Assembly (NCBI GenBank): GCA_050701635.1
Contig: JBOGDF010000150.1
Location: forward strand, 1-12,720
Direction of reading: 5' to 3'
From: WHSM01 sp050701635
GTDB lineage: Bacteria > Actinomycetota > Actinomycetes > Mycobacteriales > Micromonosporaceae
DNA: 12,720 nucleotides
The position numbers were made by a program, and so were the translations under genes. Numbering within the stretch: position 1 is the first letter of the stretch; the number at the start of each line of letters is the position of its first letter. The notes beneath the pieces are model-generated. The model searched no databases. It worked only from the letters and a program-made list of their open reading frames with translations, and had not been told where the DNA came from. Positions 1 to 4,847 of this stretch are shown one piece after another.

Positions 1-2
1 CG

Positions 3-179
3 CCGGGGGAGTGCGTCGCGCTCGGCGCCGCCCGGCAGGCCGCCTGGGTGCTCGGCGGAGCCGCCGAGCCACCCGAGTGGCCGGCCTCCGCGGCCGCCGT
101 CATCGACGGGGTCGATGCTGAAGCCGGCGAGGCGATCCGGGGCCGCTACTCCGAAGCGCGCCGTGCCCTTCACGGTTGA
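3..179 (+). CDS. xylB: Xylulokinase, C-terminal end (cut by window edge)
   Basis: The last 58 codons of a gene that enters from the left edge. The translation contains ECVALGAARQAAWVLGG followed by EPPEW and ends ARRALHG before TGA at 177-179. The GAARQAAW helix is typical of the C-terminal ATPase domain of FGGY sugar kinases, and matches actinobacterial xylulokinases best from memory. Such enzymes phosphorylate D-xylulose to xylulose-5-phosphate in the cytoplasm and feed the pentose phosphate pathway. The catalytic Asp and nucleotide-binding motifs lie outside the window, so the exact sugar cannot be checked. Third positions are almost all G or C and no frameshift is seen in this part. It converges with the polyol dehydrogenase remnant on the other strand, with only 8 bases between the two stop codons, which suggests a shared pentose/pentitol locus. 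Another FGGY kinase such as a ribulokinase relative is the main alternative. Confidence 0.7.
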   Translation, partial: PGECVALGAARQAAWVLGGAAEPPEWPASAAAVIDGVDAEAGEAIRGRYSEARRALHG

Positions 180-187
180 TCTGACGC

Positions 188-720
188 TCATTCGCCGGGC
201 CTCACGATCGGCTTGACGGACTTCGGGTCCCGGGCGCCGGCGCTGAGCGCCGCTTCCACGTCGGTGAGCGGGTGCCGACTGGTGACCATGGCATCCAGGT
301 CAACCCGGCCGTAGGCGGCGAGCGCGATCGCGGCGGGCCAGGTGTTGGCGTACCGGAAGGTGCCGGTGAGCTCCAGTTCGTGCTCCTGCAGGTGCGCCAG
401 CGGGAGCGGGATCTCATCGCCGCCCATGCCCACCAGCACCACCCGCCCGGCACGGGCGACCGTGTGTATCGCGGCGCCGATCGCGGCCGGGGTGGCCCGA
501 GCACTCCAGCAACACGTCCGGCGTGAACCCCGCCTCGGCGAGCGGCGTCGCGCTCACGTCGATGGTCTGCGTCGCGCCCAGTTCAGCGGCGAGCCGGAGC
601 CGGGTCGGGTTCACATCGGCGGCGATCACTTCCGCCGCGCCGTACGCCAGCGCGGTCTGCGCCGCGACCAACCCGATCGGGCCGGCACCGTTGACCAGCA
701 CCCGGTCGCCGGGCCGACCC
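188..720 (-). pseudogene. Zinc-type medium-chain polyol (sorbitol/xylitol-like) dehydrogenase, truncated and frameshifted
   Basis: The C-terminal half of an MDR-superfamily dehydrogenase that would oxidise a polyol to a ketose with NAD+. Two reading frames carry the homology. The upstream one (about 720-495) has RPGDRVLVNGAGPIGLVAAQ, the Rossmann GxGPxG fold, then EVIAADVNPTRLRLAAELGA and LLECSG. The downstream one (about 500-188) has VLVGMGGDEIPLPLAHLQ and ends SVKPIVRPGE. The frame changes within about 488-500, just after the ECSG motif, so a single-base indel is enough. The N-terminal catalytic zinc domain, roughly the first 150 residues, is missing. Homology stops at about 716-720, where integrase sequence begins on the opposite strand. 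The gene therefore has no start and cannot make an active enzyme. Its neighbour xylB suggests it once acted on xylitol or a related pentitol. The substrate is inferred, not shown. Confidence 0.75.
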
Positions 721-1559
721 GCGCTGCGGTGGAGCGAGGTCGACCTCGACCACGGGGTCCTGTTCATCGTCCGTAGCCGCACCACCGCCGGCTACCAGGT
801 CGTCGAAGGCGAACCGAAGACCCTCGCCGGCCCGCGGGCCGTCGCCCTCGACCGGCATACCGTCAAGATCCTGCTCGAGCACCGGCGCCGCCAGCTCTGG
901 CAGCGCGCCGAGCGCCTCGCCACCGGCGCGGCGTGGCGCGACTCCGGGTACGTGTTCAACCGGCCCGACGGGGCACCGATCCACCCCGGCTACGCCACCA
1001 CCCGCTTCCGGCTCCTCGTCCAGCGCACACACCTGCCGCCCGTGCGGCTGCACGACCTGCGCCACGGCGCCGCGTCCCTGGCCACGAAGCCGGTGCAGAC
1101 CTCAAGACCCTGCAGGACCTGCTCGGCCACTCCAGCATCCTGGTCACCGCCGACACCTACACCAGCATCCTCCCCCTCGCCCAACGCCGCTGCGCCGAGG
1201 ACACCACCCGGCTCGTCCTCGCCGCCGCCCGCCGCACCCGCCAGAAGATCAAGAACCAGGGGCGACGGACCCAGCCGAAACCGCCGATCCGGGCACGGGT
1301 AGCACTCCCGGCACCGCCCTGTCCAGGGATTCCGCACATGCACCGCCGCAATCGACCGCGCCACCGCGACGTCCCCGCCGTACGGCACCGCGACGAACGG
1401 CACCGCGTCCGTCTCCGAGTCCTCGTGGCCCTTGTCTGCCACCGCCGACCTCCCTCGCTGGGGTCTGTAGACCTCGGAGCTTGGCGCGCACCGGCGACGG
1501 TGCCCATGGCACGCGACCCATGGTCAGGTGACATGAGTGGCCTCGCGTTCGGTCACTGA
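721..1559 (+). pseudogene. Tyrosine site-specific recombinase (integrase), N-terminally truncated and frameshifted
   Basis: The catalytic domain of a phage/ICE-type tyrosine recombinase. It begins abruptly at ALRWSEVDLD, whose Arg is the family's first catalytic Arg (box I). It continues with a beta-hairpin region and then HDLRHG at 1051-1068, the box II H-x-x-R. The frame then slips by one base at about 1085-1093. The second frame continues with EAGADLKTLQDLLGHSSI and then TADTYTS, with the nucleophile Tyr codon at 1158-1160. A 1-base loss between SLAT and EAGADL restores the normal motif spacing. The SAM-like core-binding domain and start codon are gone, because homology starts exactly where the dehydrogenase homology on the other strand stops. 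The open frame runs to TGA at 1557-1559, but after about 1300 the tail is low-complexity basic sequence. The sequence resembles integrases of actinomycete integrative elements. No tRNA or att site was found beside it. Confidence 0.8.
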
Positions 1560-1589
1560 TCGCAATATGCTCACCCCACTCGAGTGACC
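1551..1589. promoter_or_regulatory. Perfect 7-bp inverted repeat around a -10-like box upstream of the HTH/TPR regulator
   Basis: GGTCACT at 1551-1557 is repeated in inverted form as AGTGACC at 1583-1589. TATGCT at 1566-1571, between the arms, resembles an actinobacterial -10 box. The regulator's ATG follows at 1598 after GACGGGG. The arrangement could be an autoregulatory operator, but there is no convincing -35 and the arms are 25 bases apart, so this is weak. Confidence 0.3.
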
Positions 1590-1597
1590 AGACGGGG

Positions 1598-2187
1598 ATG
1601 CACCGGGCGACAGTGAAAGTGGCGGAGCCAGCGACGAAACCGCTTTGGATCCCGGACGACTTCTGGTCCCGTACCCAGGTCCGCGACGCGCTGCGTCACC
1701 GCGACGTCGCCGCCCTGTTCGATCTGCTGAAGCGGTACGTCGACGCAAGCCAGACCAGGCTCGGTGCCGCCACCGGCCTCGAGCAGGGCTCCGGCGAGTC
1801 GGTTCGACGGAGCGTCGAACGGAGACACCAGGGTGCTACGCAGGGACTTACTCATGCTCCCGCTGGCCGGCGCGAGTCTCACCACCGATGCGCCCACCGG
1901 CGCCGCCGGTCGACGGATCGGTTCCCGTGTGCCAGATCAGCTCCGGGAACGCGCGGCTCGGCTCCGCCGCCTCGATGATGTCCTCGGCGGTGGCGACACC
2001 TACCGCGCCTACCTGGCCGAGTACCGTGCCACCGCAGCTCTGCTCAAGCACGGCCGCTATACCGAGCAGACGAAGCGGGGATTGCTGTCAGTGCTCGCAG
2101 AACAGGCGCAGCAGGCTGGCTGGGCAGCGTTCGACGCCGGTTGGCACGCCAACGCGACGAATCTGTACGAGGAGAGTCTGCGGCTAG
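1598..2187 (+). pseudogene. HTH/TPR transcriptional regulator of the Streptomyces XRE-TPR type, decayed
   Basis: Remnant of a regulator with an N-terminal helix-turn-helix and C-terminal TPR-like helices. The first frame, from ATG 1598, reads LWIPDDFWSRTQVRDALRHR, then DVAALFDLLKRYVDASQTR and LGAATGLEQG. This is the start of the family's HTH (SQTRLGAATGL is the recognition region). About 40 residues that normally follow, covering the rest of the HTH, are absent. Homology resumes in another frame at about 1827 with TRVLRRDLLMLPLAGASLT, then DDVLGGGDTYRAYLAEYR and AAFDAGWHANATNLYEES (TPR-type). It ends at about 2183, where an IS-end-like sequence begins after CTAG. The gene thus has an internal deletion with frame change and a lost C-terminus. 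Intact relatives in actinomycetes are thought to act in developmental or antibiotic control. This copy should be inactive. Confidence 0.65.
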
Positions 2188-2386
2188 GTCGTGTCTCAAA
2201 GTCAGCTTCCCTACTGCACGGCCAACGGCCTTGCCCGGCTGCCCGGACAGGGGCGGCGGCCCCTGAAATCATTTCGCCCGTGCTCACCTCGTCCGGTACG
2301 GTCGCGGGATTGTTTTCACTGCTGGGGCCCGTGAGGTTCGCGTGTGGCCTCCCCGGCAGTTCCCAGGCTGAGAGCAGGTTTCGTTA
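2184..2386 (+). other. IS-end-like sequence and unassigned spacer
   Basis: CTAG at 2184-2187 is followed by GTCGTGTCTCAAAGTC. This matches, at 15 of 20 positions including CTAG, the CTAG-led left end of the IS5-family fragment at 2799. It lies exactly where homology to the regulator stops, so it is probably the left tip of another, deleted insertion sequence. The rest of the spacer shows no gene. It holds a small G+C hairpin (AGGGGC 2249-2254, GCCCCT 2259-2264) without a T-run. GAGAGCAGG, 8 bases before the next ATG, could serve as that gene's ribosome binding site. Confidence 0.4.
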
Positions 2387-2767
2387 ATGGCATGTCGTAT
2401 CAGTGAGCTCGTGCTCGGTTGCCGCGACCCTGAGGTGCTGGCGCGGTTCTGGTGCGAGGTCCTGGACTTCGTCGTGCTCGATCGCGAGGACGACGGCTCG
2501 GTGGAGATCGGGCCGCGCGAAGGGTTCGGCGGTCCGCAGCCGACGATCATCCTCAGTCGCAGGGATGAGCCGGAGCAGGGGAAATCCCGGCTGCACATCG
2601 ACGTCAACGCCACCGACCGCGATCAGGACGCCGAGCTCGAACGCCTTCTGAAGCTCGGTGCGCGCCCGGCCGACATCGGCCAGACAGGGGAGGAGCAGTG
2701 GCATGTGCTGACCGACCCCGAAGGCAATGAGTTCTGCCTGCTCAAGGCCCGCCTCAACCCACTCTGA
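2387..2767 (+). CDS. VOC-family (glyoxalase/bleomycin-resistance-like) protein
   Basis: A 126-residue single-domain VOC protein close to the actinobacterial Glyoxalase_6 group. Recognisable blocks are ISELVLGCRDPEVLARFWCE at the N-terminus, SRLHIDVNATDRDQDAELER in the middle, and HVLTDPEGNEFCLL near the C-terminus. The His of LHIDV and the Glu of GNEFCLL sit where VOC metal ligands usually fall. Proteins of this size normally work as dimers and either bind small hydrophobic ligands or catalyse metal-dependent isomerisation or dioxygenation. The substrate cannot be read from sequence. The frame is uninterrupted, GC3 is high and the length is normal, so this is the only complete gene left of the Wadjet operon. 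It stands alone between two IS-end-like sequences (2184 and 2799), so it may be cargo or simply a survivor. Start: ATG 2387 with an upstream GAGAGCAGG. Confidence 0.85.
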   Translation: MACRISELVLGCRDPEVLARFWCEVLDFVVLDREDDGSVEIGPREGFGGPQPTIILSRRDEPEQGKSRLHIDVNATDRDQDAELERLLKLGARPADIGQTGEEQWHVLTDPEGNEFCLLKARLNPL

Positions 2768-2853
2768 TGCTCATCGGTCACGCCTCGACACCAGGTACCT
2801 AGGGTCTGCCTCGAAGTCCGGTGTGACGGGCGTGTCGTGATCGTGAAGTAAGT

Positions 2854-2908
2854 GAGGTCTCCGGTAGAGGGTTCATCGACCAAGAAGAACCTGAACACCG
2901 GAGACCTC
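2854..2908 (+). promoter_or_regulatory. Long stem-loop directly before the transposase start codon
   Basis: GAGGTCTCCGGT at 2854-2865 and its exact complement ACCGGAGACCTC at 2897-2908 make a 12-bp stem. GGTTC/GAACC inside the loop can extend the pairing. The last stem base is immediately followed by GTG 2909, the likely transposase start, so the ribosome landing zone would be buried in any transcript reading in from outside. Insertion sequences are known to use such structures to block expression from neighbouring promoters. Confidence 0.55.
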
Positions 2909-3058
2909 GTGGCTACCCTAGCGGTGACGAGGCGGCTTGACCTGACCGATGAGCAGTGGGCGCGGCTGGAACCGCTGTTGCCTGTGCCCACGCGGTCGGG
3001 TCGGCCGTCGGCGTGGACGAAACGGCAACTCATCGACGGGATCAGGTGGCGGGTACGG
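2909..3058 (+). pseudogene. IS5-family transposase, N-terminal fragment
   Basis: The translation from GTG 2909 runs VATLAVTRRLDLTDEQWARL, then EPLLPVPTRSGRPSAWTKRQ and LIDGIRWRVR. The LTDEQWxxLEPLLP opening and RQxxDGIRWRxR are hallmarks of the DUF4096 N-terminal domain of IS5-family transposases. In intact proteins the next residues are of the type TGxPWRDxP and lead into the DDE catalytic domain. Here the homology breaks after RVR at about 3055 and the frame continues into meaningless antisense of a GH3 gene. No DDE residues remain, so the protein would be inactive. An in-frame GTG at 2852 falls inside the 5' arm of the hairpin, and GTG 2924 is also possible; 2909 fits the family's length best. 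Confidence 0.8.
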
Positions 3059-3416
3059 CGTCCACCCCGTAGATCAGCGGGATCCGCAGCGGCGTGGCGA
3101 GCGCCTGGCGCTGGAAGCCGTCGTACATGTCGGCCCAGGAGCTGGCGGTGTTCGGCCGGGGCGCCGAACCTCCGCCGGACAGCAGCGACCCGAGCCGGTA
3201 CCGCGTGACGTCCGGGCCGTGCACGCCGTTGCGCTCGGCCTGGGTCATCTGGCCGAGCTTCTCGTCGAGGCTCATCCGGGACAGCAGGTCGGCCACCCGT
3301 ACCGGTACGGGTTGGTTCGGGTCCAGGTACGGCGGGTCCGCCGCGAACGCCGGCGTCGTGGTCAGCCCACCGAGCAACGCGGCCGCCGCGACCGCGACCA
3401 TCAGCCGTTTCGCCAC
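3054..3416 (-). pseudogene. Secreted glycoside hydrolase family 3 (beta-glucosidase/xylosidase type), 3'-truncated
   Basis: Only the first ~121 residues of a GH3 enzyme, normally about 600-900 aa, remain. GTG 3416 is preceded by GGAGG 9 bases away. Residues 1-25 form a signal peptide (MAKR, then a hydrophobic Ala/Leu/Val stretch, cleavage near AFA|AD), so the parent was exported. The mature part reads RVADLLSRMSLDEKLGQMTQ, then GSLLSGGGSAPRPNTASSWAD and IPLIYGVDAV, the classic GH3 N-terminal signature. In intact members the next residues are HGHNN. Here they are replaced after GVDAV by PAT and a stop at 3042-3044, contributed by the joined IS5 fragment. The nucleophile Asp and acid/base residues are lost. 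The gene follows jetD by 201 bases on the same strand, with its own promoter and operator. It probably hydrolysed plant oligosaccharides together with the xylB-type genes to the left. Confidence 0.8.
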
Positions 3417-3516
3417 CGTGGCGCACCTCCGGGGGTGTCGGCGAGCGGCGATACGCGGCGGACAGGTGCCGCGTACCGCCGCCGCCTTGGCAGCGCGGGA
3501 TGCGGAGCCCGTACAA

Positions 3517-3537
3517 TTAGCAAACTTTGTTTACTAA
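3517..3537. promoter_or_regulatory. ROK/XylR-type palindromic operator
   Basis: A 21-bp near-palindrome with arms TTAGnAAAC and GTTTnCTAA around a 3-base centre. Apart from the centre, only the n positions fail to pair. TTAG...CTAA arms with A/T-rich interiors resemble operators of ROK-family sugar repressors such as Bacillus XylR. The site is strikingly A+T-rich in a 70% G+C background. It starts a few bases after the predicted transcription start of the GH3 gene, where a bound repressor would block RNA polymerase. No ROK regulator gene lies in the window. Confidence 0.65.
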
Positions 3538-3547
3538 AGTGCCAGCG

Positions 3548-3577
3548 AGCGTATCGAAGCCCCACATCGGGTGTCAA
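3548..3577 (-). promoter_or_regulatory. Sigma-70-type promoter of the GH3 remnant
   Basis: Read on the minus strand, TTGACA (3577-3572) is followed after 18 bases by TACGCT (3553-3548). This is a perfect -35 and an acceptable actinobacterial -10 at normal spacing. The predicted start near 3541 lies just before the palindromic operator and about 125 bases upstream of the GH3 start codon. Confidence 0.6.
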
Positions 3578-3590
3578 CGCCGCGTTCGCC

Positions 3591-3604
3591 GGCCGACACC
3601 GGCC
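3591..3604 (-). terminator. Small hairpin after jetD, possible weak terminator
   Basis: GGCCG (3591-3595) and CGGCC (3600-3604) form a 5-bp G+C stem with a 4-base loop, about 14 bases beyond the jetD stop codon and before the GH3 promoter. There is no U-tract. Actinomycete terminators often lack one, but the stem is short, so confidence is low. Confidence 0.25.
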
Positions 3605-3617
3605 CAAGGCCCCGGAG

Positions 3618-4847
3618 CTACTTGAGATCGGCCAGCAGGTCGTCGATGACGAGTTCTTCCTCCACGGCCCGGCCGGTCTGGCGCATGGCGTGGGCCAGGG
3701 CCGGTTCCCAGGGTGTCTCGACGGGATTGCCGCGCAGCGGCCGCCCATGCTCGCCGGCGGCGCGCAGGTACGAGGCGGTGTCGAGGCGCCAGGGCAGGGC
3801 GGCGTACCCGCGAATAATCCCGGACGCGATCGCCATGCCGTCCCAGTCGAAGTCGCCGTGGTAGCGCAACCTCAGCCCCTGGACCGTCAAAGCGCGCAGC
3901 AGCAGTGTGGCCGCGGCCGCCGGGTAACCGCTGACGCAGACCAGTGGGCGGCTCGCGGCGCCGAGCCGGTTGGCGGCCGCGGCGACCACCGCCGGGTTCT
4001 CGCAGACGGCGATCCCGGCAGCGGCGAATCGTGGCGGCTCCCGCAGCAGCTGCCGGCTGGTGAGGTAGACCGGCTCGCCGACAGCGGCGTAGCCGCGCAG
4101 CGCCACGTCGGTCGGATGGTCGCCGACCGTCAGCAGGTTCAGCACCAGCACCGGTGCGGTGAGTTCCCCGGCGAGTACGCCGACCGAGGCCCAGACGGTG
4201 CGCCGGGCTTCGCCGCTGGTGCCGTACGGCACGTCGCCGAGCAACGCGGCGGCCTTCAGAACGAGGGTCGCCAGCGGCGCTCCGGGATCAAGCGCGTGCC
4301 CACCCCCGCCGGCCCGTGCCGCCAGCACCGACAGCGGCACCCCGTCGGCGGGCAGCTGCCCGAGCACCGTGACCGCTCGGGCCGCCAGGGCGCGCGCCGA
4401 GACGGGATCACCCGCCAACCGACGCAGCAGGCCGGTGCGACGGATCTCCTCCACCCAGCCAACGAGAGACGGCCGGTCCGCCGCGGCCTGGTCCAGGACC
4501 GCGTACGCCGCTTCCCAGGCCGACGCTTCCGCCGCGCGTACCGCCGTATGGTCTGCTAACGGTCCGGTCAACGCCTGTACCGCCGAGGCCAGGTCCGGTG
4601 CCGCACCCGATCGGCGGAGCACCTGGTGCAACGACTCCAGCGGCACCCGGGCCACCGTGCCGGGACGCCGTGGCTGGCCGAGCAACGCGGCGACGGCGGC
4701 ACGTTCCGCGTCGCTGGCGGGATCCCGTACCACGGCTCCGGTCAAGGGGCGACCCGCCTCGATCCGGCGACGTAGCCGGTCCAGCAGCCACCGCAGGTCG
4801 GCGCCGCCGAGCAGCCGCCGCAACCGGTCGGGGTCAGTCGCGGTCAC
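3618..4847 (-). CDS. jetD: Wadjet type II nuclease subunit JetD (TIGR02679, DUF3323/DUF2399)
   Basis: The predicted DNA-cutting subunit, 409 aa. It opens with DPDRLRRLLGGADLRWLLDR, typical of the DUF3323 N-terminal part (about residues 5-210). The C-terminal DUF2399 part (about 225-400) is a Toprim-like domain with its acidic residues in place: Glu283 in VCENPAVV, and Asp332/334/336 in YHGDFDWDGMAIA. In characterised Wadjet complexes, JetD/MksG dimers bind and cleave the DNA held by the JetABC motor, and the Toprim acidic residues bind the metal ions. The start is taken as GTG 4847, which overlaps the jetC stop as GTGA. GTG 4850 is equally possible. The open frame extends much further upstream, but that part is antisense-like composition overlapping jetC and was not included. 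All key residues are present, so it should be active. It is the last gene of the operon. Confidence 0.9.
   Translation of the reverse strand: MTATDPDRLRRLLGGADLRWLLDRLRRRIEAGRPLTGAVVRDPASDAERAAVAALLGQPRRPGTVARVPLESLHQVLRRSGAAPDLASAVQALTGPLADHTAVRAAEASAWEAAYAVLDQAAADRPSLVGWVEEIRRTGLLRRLAGDPVSARALAARAVTVLGQLPADGVPLSVLAARAGGGGHALDPGAPLATLVLKAAALLGDVPYGTSGEARRTVWASVGVLAGELTAPVLVLNLLTVGDHPTDVALRGYAAVGEPVYLTSRQLLREPPRFAAAGIAVCENPAVVAAAANRLGAASRPLVCVSGYPAAAATLLLRALTVQGLRLRYHGDFDWDGMAIASGIIRGYAALPWRLDTASYLRAAGEHGRPLRGNPVETPWEPALAHAMRQTGRAVEEELVIDDLLADLK

Larger units (their letters stand above)
2803..3058 (+). mobile_element. IS5-family insertion sequence, left end only
   Basis: A left-end fragment that begins after a CTAG tetranucleotide (2799-2802) with GGTCTGCCTCGAAGTC. 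It includes the leader hairpin and the first ~50 codons of the transposase. It stops at about 3053-3058, where the sequence becomes the interior of a GH3 gene read on the other strand. The remaining ~600-700 bp of the element and its right inverted repeat are absent. YTAR/TA-type target sites such as CTAG are usual for IS5-group elements. The fragment cannot move on its own. Confidence 0.75.

Noticed and set aside
1645..2187. 180-codon plus-strand frame overlapping the TPR regulator
   Set aside because: It carries no recognisable motif, while the TPR-type homology lies in the two other plus-strand frames (from 1598 and from about 1827).
2249..2264. AGGGGC-GGCG-GCCCCT hairpin as a terminator or riboswitch
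   Set aside because: Six-bp stem without a T-run and no intact gene upstream; chance stems of this size are common at 70% G+C.
2949..4559. 536-codon plus-strand open frame across the IS5 fragment, GH3 and jetD
   Set aside because: It crosses three unrelated loci and shows no domain, so it is a G+C artefact.
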